Assembly (NCBI RefSeq): GCF_040807025.1
Contig: NC_090942.1
Coordinates: 70,982,487 to 71,046,486, forward strand
Source of the DNA: Struthio camelus
Lineage: Eukaryota; Chordata; Aves; Struthioniformes; Struthionidae
Reading direction: 5' to 3'
Length of the DNA: 64,000 nt
Shown here: positions 45,509 through 64,000 of the stretch, one piece after another
Layout: every line of letters starts with the position of its first letter
How positions within the stretch are numbered: position 1 is the first letter of the stretch
Program-made: the position numbers and the translations under genes
Notes under the pieces: model-generated
The model's database searches: none
What the model was told of the DNA's origin: nothing
What the model saw: only the letters and a program-made list of their open reading frames with translations

Positions 45509-45534
45509 CCTGTGGAGGTAATCACCTCCACAGG
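45509..45534. promoter_or_regulatory. Perfect inverted repeat upstream of exon 1b
   Basis: Two 11-bp arms (CCTGTGGAGGT and its complement) separated by AATC. It is identical at 59314-59339 upstream of gene 3. It could be a dimeric factor site or simply part of a duplicated block; no specific factor is assigned. Confidence 0.5.
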
Positions 45535-45763
45535 GTGCGCAGCAGGTGCCCTGTCAGAGGGTGAGGGGGGAGCGCTGCTGCACCCCGTTCCTGCCTGTGT
45601 TTGCGCAGGGTTCACGCGCTGCAACTCCCCGTCCCTGTGCCACTGGCGGTTGGGGCGTAGGTATCTCGCTGTGGATAAGTGCTGGAGTTGTGCAACACCC
45701 TTTCCAAGGTCATCCGGCGGTTATTGCGTCGGGAGCACGTTTCAGTCGGGAGCGCTTTGGCCC

Positions 45764-45774
45764 GTGACTTTGCA
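45764..45774 (+). promoter_or_regulatory. Antioxidant-response-element-like site upstream of gene 2
   Basis: GTGACTTTGCA fits the RTGAYNNNGCR core bound by NRF2-small MAF. It lies about 415 bp upstream of the exon 1b ATG and is conserved at 59569-59579. Such short matches are frequent by chance; AKR1B genes in mammals are known NRF2 or osmotic-stress targets. Confidence 0.3.
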
Positions 45775-46079
45775 GGAGCGGAGCCGCGGGTGCTGTGAAA
45801 TGAGTCGCTAAACCAGAGTCCTGAGGGAGGCGGTGAGGCCGTGGCAGCGCTGCACCGAGGTCTCTGGCTGTTCGCTCGCAGAGCTGCCCCGTAGCTGCGG
45901 GCTCCCAGGTGGCGGTGAGCCTAGGGCCGAGGCGTGGGCCGAAGCGTGGCAGCACGTGTCGCTGTGGTGGCGATGGCGGCCCCAGGCTGAGCTTGTGACC
46001 TGCATGCTCGGCTTTGGTGCCCACGGAGGGGGAATGGGAGTTCTCGGGTCCCCTCTTGAGATGGAGCAAGCACAGCCCT

Positions 46080-49000
46080 CGCTTTGGGGGATAAGTGAGT
46101 TGTTCTGTAGGAATAATTTAGAAAGTAGTGAGTTTAAAGCATTTTATTTTAAATGTCGAGGAAAACTGTTTTGGATGTGCAAAGTTGCAGAAAAACAGTG
46201 ATTTGCTAATGAGTGTCATCACTATCAAACTGTCCCTCTCTCTTTAAGCAGGTGCAGAGGATATTTCAGAATAAAATATTACGAGTGTAAAAATAAATGG
46301 TGATGCCCTGTAGTTTTGCATCAGAATTTGGCTTTGAAGCTTTTGTAGAGACCAGAACATGCTGTTTGAAATGGTCACAGCACAGTGGAAAAAGCAGATT
46401 TCCTGCAGGATCTGGTAAGTACTCCATGGTGTTAAGGCAGACTGGGAGGCTTTGCTGCTTGTTCACATCTGAGAATTTATTCAGGCGCAAGTGTTAGTTG
46501 GGAGTATAATGGTGCTTTTTTCTCTAGGTGCCTCTCCCAGAGCAGATGCCAGCTTCTTTTTGCTCCATTTCACTTAAGGCAGACAAGGTAATTATTTTTT
46601 CCCTTTAATCTCCCTGCTGTTTTGTAACAGCGCTGTTAGCTGTCCGCAACCTGATGTCATGCGATTCAGCTGAAACACATCACAATTATATAACTCAGTG
46701 TTAATCTACTACCCTTGTTTTTGGATTCATTCTCCATAAATCAGCTCTGAGTGTACACAGTTTCCTGGGGGCTGGTTCAGTGAAGTCAATGGAAAACACA
46801 AAATGACAGATTGTGCATGAACTACGATTTGCTTTCTCAAGGCAGCCTGAAGGCCAGAGAAGTGCCAGTGTGCCCCTAATCTCTCTTGTATGCCCTGGAT
46901 CCTCAAGCTAATAGTGTTATGCTGGTGATTTGTTAGTATCAAGAGAGTCATGCTTTGATTGCAGGTGTAGGAGCCCTTGGTGTAGGAACTGTCAGAATCG
47001 ATCAGATTTTGTACTGGAGTGCTACAAAAGCAAGGTGGGACCATCAGAGAGATGTGAAAGCTTGGAGAGCGCTGCTGCATGGGCAGTGAGAGGGGATTTC
47101 CTATGAGGAAGAGGAGAAGACCCCTCACCTTGTTTGTCTGTATTCTTCTGAGGGTGTGTTTTTGGGGAGAGGTTTTGAAGTGTTAGCGATCCTGTGGCAA
47201 GGAGCTGGGTAGAGTGTGTGAAGACAGAAGATGAGACTTGCTGGAGAGCCCAGTTGAGAAATGCCGTGTGGCCGCCTTCTCATTTGGTTTTCAGATGTTT
47301 GTGTGGCATGCTCCGCAGCCTGTTCATGTTGCGCTCCCAATGTGTGTGTGTGGTTTTCCCTGAGGATTTTTTTGTACGAGAGGTGTTTCCCCCTTTTCCA
47401 GAGGGTTTTGGGCAAAAGTTTTGCATTTTGTTTTGCTGTTTGCTGCTGTTAGTGGGAGACTTTCCCCTTGTTGCTTCAAGGCGGAGCTGCTTTCAGCTAT
47501 TTCCCTCTCTTGAAGGGGATGGCGGGGGGGGGGGGCAGATGTCACGGCCTTGGGGAGAGAAGAAGTAGTGCCTGTGTTGCTGGGTGACACCTAGCCTGGT
47601 AAATCAAGCAACAAACTGTGTCCTTGATAAATGCACATTATTATTTTTCTTTTAAACAAGAAATACCAGAAACATGTGTAAAGGAAGTTTTTTTTTTCTT
47701 CTTTTTTTCCTTTGGGTGTGAGGTTTTGCAGCCAACTAGGATGCTTACTGTAGTGGTCTTTCAGGTTTGTTAGGCTGACTTTGCATTTTGGAATTTTAAT
47801 TCCCAATAAATTGTGACCCCAGATTGTGACAGTGACCAGCAGTGTTAGGGCCTGCAAAGAAGATGCTTGAAAACGAAGGAAGCGGGTATGTCCTTGTGGA
47901 GACAGTGTTTCCCAGCAAGCGCATATGGCCTGCTGAGAGAGCAGCTAGGAGAAGTGAAGAGGTAACAAGAGGGGAGCAGGGTATGATCATCTCAACTGGA
48001 AGGGGGCAGAGGTACGAAGGCCTGCAGCTTTGGAGGTGCTGACACATACAAGCCTAACTAAAATCAGTGGATTGTTGAGGTGTTAAATCAGCTGCTTGTT
48101 AAGGCGGGAGAGCAGCTGTGAGGATCTTAGTCGAATGTACCTCTTAAGACCTTGGCTTCTTTCTCATAGTGAGTTCAAATCAAGCTAGGAGAACGTGCTC
48201 TGCTGGATTGAGGTCCCGTGGCTGCACCTGGGTCTTCTCCGAGTGAATGAGATTTGTTTTCTTTGCTAGCAGTAGGATTTGGCCATTAATCCAACGCGCG
48301 GGGAAAACCGTGTCCTTAAGAACGAAACGGCAGGAAGAGCCAAATTCTGGACGAGGGCCGGAGGCTCTGCCTGTGCTGCCTGAAGCAGATCCAGGTTATG
48401 TTGTTAGGTGAAGGAGGCAGCTGCTGCCTGCTCATCGCTCAGCTCTGCCACGTTGTCCGGATTCAGTCAAGTGATGTGGCTCAACCCCTCAGCTGTGTCC
48501 TTTGCCTTGGCAGGTTGTTGTGTGTGCTGTGGGCTGAGAGAAGGGACTGTTCAAGTGGGAGCAGGGAAGGCCTCTGGGGTGGGTGGGAGGGGGGAGTGAG
48601 CAGCTTCCCTGGCTGAGGAGCTCTTGGGTGAGGCTGTGAGACTTAGAACAAGTGTTTGGGCAGGAGTCCTCCAAGGGCAAGGGAGTGGTTGTGAAGAACT
48701 TCCCTAAAGCTTTGGCTCCCTGCACGGTAGCAGCTAGCGTAACCTTTCTGACCGATAAAGTTGCCTGTCTTGTCCCAGGAGAGCTGTCTTACCTCTGCAT
48801 GGGGGTTATAGAGGGTTTTGTCTTAAAGTCTCTATTTTATTGAGCAGAAGATTTTGAGACTTTCTAATTGAAGTCCACGTGCAGGTCTAAGACTATGTTT
48901 TTGCTCCCTGTGCAGTGGGAAGCAGCAGAAAGGATGCCCAGCTGCAAAAAAAAATACCGCCCTTCCAAGTAGCCCTGCAAAAAAGAAAAAAAGAGCTAGA

Positions 49001-49328
49001 AAGAGTCTAAGGCAGTGTTGTTGAAGGAGCCATGATTATCTTAATGCTTTCAGTTTTGGGAGTCAGGTGAGTAGGAGGTTTGGGGATTGCTTCCCTTGCA
49101 CCTACTCTGCAAAAGCCCTCCTCCCCCCACCAGGTGCACTGCAGAGCTGGGGGTTGTGTGTGTCTGTGCATATGGAGATAATGTGCCCGGCTTCAGTGTT
49201 TCTGGGATTTGTGTCTCGATATCCATCCCCACGTGTGGGGGTCGGGTGCTGCCTTATGTGCCACCTGAGGGGGAGAGGGGGCAGGGGGCGGTGGGCACTG
49301 GCCTCCTCCAGGCTGCTCTGGGGCCTGG
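46080..49328. repeat. Upstream block of gene 2 (unit C), segmental duplication
   Basis: 46130-46740 matches 32380-33020. 46803-47340 is almost identical to 33640-34181. 47345-48350 matches 23085-24150. 49074-49328 is almost identical to 26944-27198. No gene was recognised; 48350-49040 has no clear partner. Confidence 0.7.
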
Positions 49329-50558
49329 GACATCATGCTTGACCATCTGACAGCCTTCTATGATGGAATGACTGGCTGGGTAGATGAGGGGAGAGCAGTG
49401 GATGCTGTCTACCTGGACTTCAGCAAGGCTTTTGACACTGTCTCCCATCACATCCTCATAGGGAAACTCAGGAAGTGGGGGCTAGACGAGTGGACAGTGA
49501 GGTGGATTGAGAACTGGCTGGATGGCAGAGCTCAGAGGGTTGTGGTCAGTGGTGCAGAGTCTAGTGGGAGGCCTGTAGCTGACGATGTCCCCCAGGGGTC
49601 AGTGCTGGGTCCAGTCTTGTTCAATGTATTCATCCATGACCTGGATGAAGGGACAGAGCGCACCCTCAACAAGTTTGCTGATGATACAAAACTGGGGGGA
49701 GTGGCTGACACACCAGAAGGCTGTGCTGCCATTGAGAGGGAGCTGGACAGGCTGGAGAGTGGGGTGGAGAGGAACCTCCTGAAGTTTAATAAAGGGAAGT
49801 GCAGGGTCCTGCACCTAGGGAGGAAGAACAGCATGCAGCAGGACAGGCTGGGGGCTGACCTGCTGGAAAGCAGCTCTGCAGAGAAGGACCTGGGAGTGCT
49901 GGTGGGCAACAAGTTAAGCATGAGGCAGCAATGTGCCCTTGTGGCCAAGAAGGGCAGTGGTATCCTGGGGCGCATGAGGCAGAGTGTTGCCGGCAGGTGG
50001 AGGGAGATGATCCTGCCCCTCTACTCAGCCCTGGTGAGGCCTCCCCTGGAGTACTGTGTCCAGTTCTGGGCTCCCCAGTACAGGAGAGACATGGCACTAC
50101 TGGAGAGAGTCGAGCGGAGGGCTACAAAGATGATGAGGGGACTGGAGCATCTCTGCTATGAAGAAAGGCTGAGAGAGCTTAGCCTGGAGAAGAGAAGACT
50201 GAGAGGCGATCTCATCAATGTGTACAAGTATCTGAAGGGGGGGTGTCGAGAGGATGGGGCCAGACTCTTCTCCGTGGTGCCCAGCGACAGGACAAGAGGC
50301 AACGGGCAGAAACGGAAACACAGGCAGTTCTATCTGAACATGACGAAAAACTTCTTCACTGTGAGGGTGACTGAGCCGTGGACCAGGTTGCCCAGAGACG
50401 TAGTGGAGTCTCCTTCCCCTGGAGATATTCAAAACCCGTCTGGACACGATCCTGGGCAATGTGCTCTAGAGAACCCTGCTTGAGCAGGGGGGTCGGACTA
50501 GATGATCTCCAGAGGTCCCTTCCAACCTCGGCCATTCTGTGCTTCTGTGTGATTCTGG
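49329..50558 (+). mobile_element. CR1 LINE, 5'-truncated copy of about 1.23 kb in unit C
   Basis: It contains the C-terminal part of the CR1 reverse transcriptase and ends in the CR1-type 3' tail ATTCTGTG-CTTCTGTG. The insertion limits come from comparison with the uninterrupted site at 27198/27199: the left flank GGGCCTGG and right flank CTGGGTTATG join there. No clear target-site duplication is seen, as is common for CR1. Confidence 0.93.
49335..50483 (+). CDS. CR1 ORF2 fragment: reverse transcriptase, 382 codons open
   Basis: Residues 27-34 LDFSKAFD, 87-98 [12 protein letters not shown] and 114-117 FADD are the A, B and C motifs of a LINE reverse transcriptase palm; the two Asp of FADD and the Asp of LDFSKAFD would bind the metal ions. 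The frame stays open to near the 3' end, but the N-terminal half of ORF2 (endonuclease) and ORF1 are absent. The element cannot move by itself, and the ATG is only the first Met after truncation. The long open frame suggests a fairly young insertion. Confidence 0.85.
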   Translation: MLDHLTAFYDGMTGWVDEGRAVDAVYLDFSKAFDTVSHHILIGKLRKWGLDEWTVRWIENWLDGRAQRVVVSGAESSGRPVADDVPQGSVLGPVLFNVFIHDLDEGTERTLNKFADDTKLGGVADTPEGCAAIERELDRLESGVERNLLKFNKGKCRVLHLGRKNSMQQDRLGADLLESSSAEKDLGVLVGNKLSMRQQCALVAKKGSGILGRMRQSVAGRWREMILPLYSALVRPPLEYCVQFWAPQYRRDMALLERVERRATKMMRGLEHLCYEERLRELSLEKRRLRGDLINVYKYLKGGCREDGARLFSVVPSDRTRGNGQKRKHRQFYLNMTKNFFTVRVTEPWTRLPRDVVESPSPGDIQNPSGHDPGQCALENPA

Positions 50559-51190
50559 CTGGGTTATGCTGGCTGGTGGGGGTGAGCAGTCCCCCCCCAT
50601 GAGGGCAGGGGCAGCCACTGGCCAGGTTGGGAGGACTGAGAGCCCCATCTGCAGCTGTGGGGCAGGGAGGGGTCAGCTGGGTTGATGGGGGCTGCAGGAG
50701 GAGGGTTGTTGCAGCCTGAGGAGCTCTAGTGCCCAAGCCCCTGGCCTGGCCTGGGTGCTCAGGGCATTTGGCCTTGTGAGGGGACCTGGTCCCGGGGGGC
50801 TGTCTGGGCTGCCAGGGAGGCTGTTTGGTTTGGGGTCTTGTGGCAGGGAGAAATGTGGGTGTGGGGTGGGTGAAGGTATACTGGGGCCTTGGGGTGCTAC
50901 TCCTGGCCTGTGATGAAAGGGCAATGGGAGTGTCCTCTGGAGGCTGGCTGCCCTCTGGGGCCTGGAGGGAAAAGTGCTGAGTGGTTTTGCTGGTGGGAAT
51001 TGCCCCAGGGAGGAGTCACGTCCCCCAGTGCAGCTGGCTGCAGTTGACATGTCTATGCATAGCTTCTTTTGCAAGAAGGTGAGCCTAGAGCACAAAAGCT
51101 TATGCACAGTTCATTTTATACCAAAAAAGCCTTTTTCTTGAGTCAAGCAGAAGACTTTCAGCCAATGATGCTTTTGCATTTTAAAATGAT
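50559..51190. repeat. Right flank of the unit C CR1, shared with units A and B
   Basis: 50559-51025 matches 35218-35665. After about 51030 it diverges and leads into the 3' flank of gene 3. Confidence 0.65.
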
Positions 51191-51191
51191 T

Positions 51192-51197
51192 TTTATT
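51192..51197 (-). terminator. Candidate polyadenylation signal of gene 3
   Basis: AATAAA on the gene strand, about 380 bp downstream of the gene 3 stop codon. Confidence 0.45.
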
Positions 51198-51576
51198 TAA
51201 AATATCAGAGTCTATTGATGAAATTGTTTTTGCATGCTTTTATGTGAGTGTGTTTCTTTTTTAAACATAAGTTAATCATTGAGTGGTAATTCAAATGTTC
51301 TCCATATTTTCTGCTTTCCAGCCAGGCACTTGGATAATGTTTCTCTCGTCTTACCCAGAGAATAATTACATAACACATTTTGTTCTGTAATTCAATTATA
51401 CTGTTTCCTTCTTCCAACAATGATCTTGAACAAAATTCACTAAATACATATCCTGTGTGTTTGCTGTCAGCAGCAGGGCAGATGCAATAAGAACGTTAGA
51501 TAAATGTATAGCTCTTAGTTAAACCAGAAGCACATCGGACCTCAGAGATCTAGAGAAGCACAAGGTAAAACCATCT

Positions 51577-59112
<7,536 letters not shown>

Positions 59113-59162
59113 CGTCCCACACGTCGCCCAGGAGCACTGCTGCAGCTGCCTCCCGCCGAGTC

Positions 59163-59171
59163 CTTTAATAG
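59163..59171 (-). promoter_or_regulatory. TATA-like element of gene 3
   Basis: CTATTAAAG on the gene strand, 51-59 bp upstream of the start codon; the same word as in gene 1. Confidence 0.45.
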
Positions 59172-59285
59172 CGCCTGGTGGCCGCCAGAAGCGGGGGCGA
59201 GTGGTGGAGTGGCCGGTGCTCCAGGCCCTTCCCTCGCTGGCAAACAAAGCTGCGGCCTCTCCTCCTGAGGCTCCACTCGCACAGC

Positions 59286-59339
59286 TTCACGTGAAAGCCC
59301 AAAGCAATTAAAGCCTGTGGAGGTAATCACCTCCACAGG
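59286..59339. promoter_or_regulatory. E-box palindrome plus inverted repeat upstream of gene 3
   Basis: TTCACGTGAA at 59286-59295 is followed by the 11-bp-arm inverted repeat at 59314-59339. Both are identical to the module at 45481-45534 upstream of exon 1b. The module lies 174-227 bp upstream of the gene 3 ATG. Gene 1 has no counterpart. Confidence 0.5.
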
Positions 59340-59568
59340 GTGCGCAGCAGGTGCCCTGTCAGAGGGTGAGGGGGGAGCGCTGCTGCACCCCGTTCCTGCC
59401 TGTGTTTGCGCAGGGTTCACGCGCTGCAACTCCCCGTCCCTGTGCCACTGGCGGTTGGGGCGTAGGTATCTCGCTGTGGATAAGTGCTGGAGTTGTGCAA
59501 CACCCTTTCCAAGGTCATCCGGCGGTTATTGCGTCGGGAGCACGTTTCAGTCGGGAGCGCTTTGGCCC

Positions 59569-59579
59569 GTGACTTTGCA
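59569..59579 (+). promoter_or_regulatory. Antioxidant-response-element-like site upstream of gene 3
   Basis: Same GTGACTTTGCA match as at 45764-45774, about 460 bp upstream of the ATG. Weak evidence by itself. Confidence 0.3.
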
Positions 59580-59734
59580 GGAGCGGAGCCGCGGGTGCTG
59601 TGAAATGAGTCGCTAAACCAGAGTCCTGAGGGAGGCGGTGAGGCCGTGGCAGCGCTGCACCGAGGTCTCTGGCTGTTCGCTCGCAGAGCTGCCCCGTAGC
59701 TGCGGGCTCCCAGGTGGCGGTGAGCCTGGGGCCG

Positions 59735-62700
59735 AGGCGTGGGCTGAGGAACGGCTCAAGACATTGGCTGTAGCATGGTGGCACGTGTCCCGTCACAGTG
59801 ATGATAGCTGGGGGAGAAATCTTAGCGTGAGTTTACAGAGGAAGTAGTTCCTTTTCACCTAGACAGATTAAAGTAGCGTTATTTGCACTTTACATATTGT
59901 GAAATGAGGCACAGGGGGAATGTGACTTACTGAAGTTCACAAAGGGCATGTGTGACAAAGTTGAGAAGTAACATTAGGTCCCCGGGACTTTCAGGATTTT
60001 AATGGGGCCATCTTTATTCTGGTAAATATGAGAGTTGCCTACTTTTTCTGTTCACTTTTACCTCTTCCCATTTTAGTAGCTCACTTGGAGGGAACAAAAC
60101 CGTACTGTTGTGGCTTCGTAAATGAGAGTTTCATCATGCAGAGAAAGGCATGGGAGTGTAGAAGAAAGAAGATGTCCTTTAGCTACATGATCATGATGGA
60201 TGTCATGTATAATTAGTGTCATAAACTAATACATTCTTTTGCAGAGAAATAGCACAGGATCCGGACAGGAGGATGGGAGGCTGTATTTTAAAGTTTGCAC
60301 ACACGGGGGCAGAACGAAGCTTGTGTGGGACGTCTGTGCTTTTGAATTTCCTCAATAATCTGTTAGTGGATTTAATTGCATATTGTAGTCTGTAGATTTC
60401 ATAACAATGAGAAGGTAAAAATTTCTCTTCCTTTGTCTCTTTTCCTAAAAAGGATAAGAAAAAAAAGAAGGTGACTTAGGCTTAGTAAATAAATAGGTAT
60501 TAAATTGTTCTGCCAGGGACTCAAAGATACAATCTGAGATTTGAAGAGAAAATTAGCAATTACAGTCTGAATTGTCGAATTGTCCTTGAATTAAATGCAC
60601 AGAAAAAGAATCCCTTTTCTCTGCTGACTTTTTAAATGAAATGTATGAGGCTGTCCTTCCTGCCTGCACTCAGCCCCTGATCTGAAAGATGTTCCAAAAC
60701 TGGTGCTTTTAACAGCTCTCTGTGGCAGGGGGAAAATCAAGCCCATCTTCTACCTCCTGTTAACCAGGCACTTACACTGTGTCATATATCCCAGGGGAAA
60801 CAGAAAGACTGTCTAAAATTCAGAATAGCTATATTTCTTATGGCCGGTAGCCCTCTAATGTGCTCAGCACCTCCAGCTTGTTTTGACTGCAGCAGTCAAT
60901 AGGGATTGTGGGCTGTCTGCGGTTCATAGAAAGCAGTAAGCACTGTGCAGGACTGGGTTGTCAAGTATACATTTGCAGCCAGAGGTGACTTTCTTTGGGG
61001 GATTTGCTGTTGGTTCGCTGAGGCTGCAGCAAGCCTTTTGTTAAAATGTCTGCCAGCAGTGTCAGCTTCTTCTTTGTTTAGCCGGTCTAACGCCAAACTC
61101 TGTCTAACCTATTTGGTGTATTGGCCCTGATGTCCTCAGAGTGGCTGGATGTTGTGATTTCAGCACTGTGTGTGTTTTCCAGTGCTCTGTCACCGCAGAC
61201 CCCCTCTGCCCACCCTGTGGCTTGTGATGCAACAGTGCTCGTGGCGCTGGCACAGAAGGAAAGATGAAATCCCACAGCAACTGCATCACAGCCTTGGCTT
61301 GAGCATGCTGGCACTTAGGGGAAAGAAACAAGGACAACAAGAAAAAACAAGAAAAGTAAGAACTAACCTTTTCCTGAGCACTTTCCTGCCGTGTAGTATA
61401 AAACCACTGGGCTGAAGCTGATTGACCAGGTCCTGGAATATTGTTCTAAGCTAAGAAAGTGAGGCTGGTTAAAATGCTTTTTGGCATTGTTTATACTTTT
61501 GCTCAGTCACTGTGCGTGACCCTCTGGGGAGAGATGAGCTTCCAAGAAGCGGTAGTCACAGTCTGACATTGCCACAGCATTGGGCAAGCAAGATGCTCAA
61601 AGGGATGTATTTTTGGCTCCTCTATTGGGCATGTCTGGCAAGGTTTCAGTAGCATGGGCTGCTGGGTGCCCTGAGTGGCAGGAGGCCACAAACCATCTGT
61701 GCTGGTCACCGCTGCTTCCAGCCAGCTCTGAAATGGCTGGAGACAGCCTCTGCGTGCTGAAGCTTCAACTGGTCCGAGGAGCAGGTGGCACCGGTGCCTG
61801 GATGGGTTTTAGAGAGGGCGGCAACTGCAAAGGGCAGAGGGCAGGGGAAGGGTGTGTGAGGACACACAAAAGGAAAGACGTGAGGAGACCAAAAATGAAA
61901 TGGAGGAGACACAAAGGAAACATGAGAGGAGAACCAATGCAGAAGAAGATACAGGAGGAGAGGAACAGAAGGGGACACTTTTGGGGACACGGCTGGAGAT
62001 GCACTCTGGGGAGGGGTGCTCTTTGCAGAAGAGGCACGCCTCAGATGGACCACGGCCACAGGCCACCCACACTAGAGCAGGGACAGCCCAAGGGACCGCA
62101 GCCGTGGACGACCCGCACTGGAGCAGGGACACCTCAAGGGACCATGGCTGCAAGGGAACCCATACCAGAGCACAGCAAACATAAAAAGCAAGGAGCAGTG
62201 CAAGGAGAGCGTGAGAAGCACAGAGAGGCAGAAAAAAAACCATTTGGCCCTGATGCCACCCTCCTGCACGGCCTGTCAGCCCACCAAAGGGATTGGGAGG
62301 GACGGAGGGTGACACATGGCAAAAATGAGGGGAACTGAGCCTGGGAAGGGAGGAGGAGAGGTGCCTGGGCTGAAGCTGAGCCTGGGAAAGGGCAGGAAGG
62401 GTGTTTCCCTATGTGATTAATTGTTTATTTCATTTTTGTTTCTCAATACCCAAATCAGTAATTAAAAGTTTATGTTAATTGGCAACAAATTAAATGAAGT
62501 GAAATTCCCCTGGTCAAGACTGTTTTGCCCATGACAGCTCCCAGGGAAGCTGCAGCCAGTCTGGCTTTGAGGCTGTAGTAGCTACTACTACTATACATCA
62601 AGGAATCGCTGGAGAGTCTCTGGCATGTGAACCTGAAACTATCTTGAGGAGGAAACTTTTAGCTTAGCAGAACCAGAGGAAGTTAGGATATTTAGAGCTA

Positions 62701-64000
62701 CATCAGATGGGGTGATTTGGTCATAAAAAGAAGAGTAACTTGCCAACAAGTGGGCACTCGAAGGCATGCAAGACAGGAAAAGATAGTTAAGAGAACTGTG
62801 CCAGGCAGCAGGGAGCAGATCCCGGCAGGCAGTGGAGGAGGTGCTGACAGCAGATAAAGGCAAAGCAAGGCATGTCCGTGGTAGTCCCAAAGTATGATAT
62901 GGTTACATTTTCTTCTGAGGCTTGTCTACACAAAAATCTCACACTGTTTAGAAAAGATTTCATTTTGTCAATGCAAATGCCTTTTTTGGACAAATCGCAG
63001 TTGAAGTATGTTGTATTTTGATTTAGCTTACATCTGTTCCTTACCCACTTCAGTTAAACAGTAGAAAGCACTCTGCAGCAAAATAACATGTATCCTCCCA
63101 CAGAGCTAGCATTTAACAGCTATTTAACAGCATCAGTTTTTGAACTGGTTTAATTAACCTGCAACTTCCTTGCACTGGCCAGGACTGGTTGTTGCCAAAG
63201 CAAAAGCATGCCAGTATCTTTTTGTGTTTTTTCTCAAATCTGTAAAAAGAAAGCTTCTGATAATAGACTGGAGAGGGGGACTAATGTGGGACTTAGCAAA
63301 TAGCTTTGCTCAGTTTTCTCCAGATGAAAATCCAGCGCTGTGGAAAGAGCAGGTACCAAAGCACCAGCAAAGACCATACCTTTTCAGTTGTTTCTGTGGA
63401 AGAGTGGGCTTTGGCATGAGGGGATAAGCAACTTAAGTAGGAAGGCCACCAGGGCCAGCCTCCAAACCCAGCTGGAGAAGTTGCTCATTCCAGACTTACA
63501 TTCCTGTTCAGGGTCTATTCGTAGGCATGGTTATCAAAAGAACAGCGTTTTTCTCTCGTGTATGCAGACTGTAGGTTCTTCCAAGCTCATCACTTTTGAA
63601 AACAATCTGCTCTTTTTCATAATAAGCGGAGGCTCTTGTCCTGGCCAAAAATATTTTCATGCTCTGGTTCAAGTTTCAGCTATCAGCTGTGTCTAGTTCT
63701 GGCAAAAAAAGGGGGTGCTTAGAATGCCTTAGGAGCGAAGGAAGGTGTATGTTTTCCATTTGTGAAACACAAAAGTGTTGAAAATATTTTCCTCATGTTT
63801 AAAATACAAAACAAAATGAAGCACACACTAAAATGAACGAGATCATTTTGATAAGGAACATCATGAAAAATACCACTGTGGAAGCTGTGCAGAATTAGAG
63901 CTGTGTGGAAATTGCTTTATAACCTGAACTCATACCCAGCCGAGCAGCCGAATTGTTTCCGAGAGCGAAATCACTCCGGGTTTTGTGAATGTGAGGGCAG
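59735..64000. other. Right edge of the window, no gene recognised
   Basis: Beyond the block shared with gene 2, no AKR1B exon, transposon protein or RNA gene was recognised on either strand. The longest open frame (61580-62338, plus strand) is rich in Arg, Lys and Gly and runs through a tandem repeat, so it is probably chance. Confidence 0.55.
62050..62173. repeat. 46-bp tandem repeat, about 2.7 units
   Basis: Units at 62050-62095, 62096-62141 and a partial one at 62142-62173. They share CCAC/CCGCA starts, the core GAGCAGGGACA and the end CAAGGGA. The unit length is not a multiple of three, so it would shift any reading frame through it. Confidence 0.8.

Larger units (their letters stand above)
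45469..45925. repeat. Upstream block shared with gene 3, partner 59270-59730
   Basis: Nearly identical over about 455 bp, then both copies diverge (gene 2 continues into the unit A/B/C type upstream DNA, gene 3 into unrelated sequence). Confidence 0.8.

Noticed and set aside
49532..49975. 147-codon open frame antisense to the CR1 reverse transcriptase
   Set aside because: Shadow of the reverse transcriptase frame; same in the unit B copy for the same reason.
61580..62338. 252-codon open frame on the plus strand
   Set aside because: It passes through a 46-bp tandem repeat and is Arg/Lys/Gly-rich; it looks like chance in purine-rich DNA.

Overview
The window is vertebrate nuclear DNA, most likely from a bird. 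It carries CR1 LINE fragments that include a reverse transcriptase reading frame and the CR1-type 3' octamer tail. The genes have ten small exons with GT-AG introns, and their first exons sit in CpG-rich promoters. The species cannot be told from this sequence alone.

The locus is a tandem cluster of AKR1B-type aldo-keto reductases (the aldose reductase family, cytosolic NADPH-dependent carbonyl reductases). Three intact copies lie on the minus strand: gene 1 (14608-22204, 316 aa), gene 2 (38853-44950, 314 aa, with a second possible first exon at 45285-45350) and gene 3 (51577-59112, 316 aa). All keep the catalytic tetrad Asp44, Tyr49, Lys78 and His111. Exon lengths follow the family pattern 66-168-117-78-123-107-82-84-83-43 bp, except that gene 2 exon 6 is 101 bp. 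Two broken copies are also present. Psi1 (194-7077, plus strand) covers exons 2-10 and has two frameshifts and two stop codons. Psi2 (29134-31157, minus strand) is a remnant that has lost exons 4-8.

Layout by region: psi1 runs rightwards at the left edge; about 7 kb without recognisable genes follows; then come gene 1 and its upstream DNA (22.2-28.1 kb), psi2 with its upstream DNA (29.1-36.1 kb), gene 2 with its upstream DNA (38.8-51.1 kb), and gene 3 with a short shared upstream block (51.5-59.7 kb). The last 4 kb holds nothing recognisable except a short tandem repeat. The upstream blocks are copies of one another, so the array grew by segmental duplication. A CR1 insertion separates the blocks into filled (psi2, gene 2) and empty (gene 1) versions.

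The copies are mosaics. Blocks of 0.4-0.9 kb that include introns are almost identical between genes, while the sequence next to them is not, which is the pattern left by gene conversion or unequal crossing-over. The clearest case is gene 2. It has a gene-1-type first exon with three CCAAT boxes and, 400 bp upstream, a gene-3-type first exon with an E-box and inverted-repeat module. It also has an altered substrate loop that has lost the active-site tryptophan. The proteins probably share the reductase reaction but differ in substrate pocket and in promoter control; this is inference from sequence.
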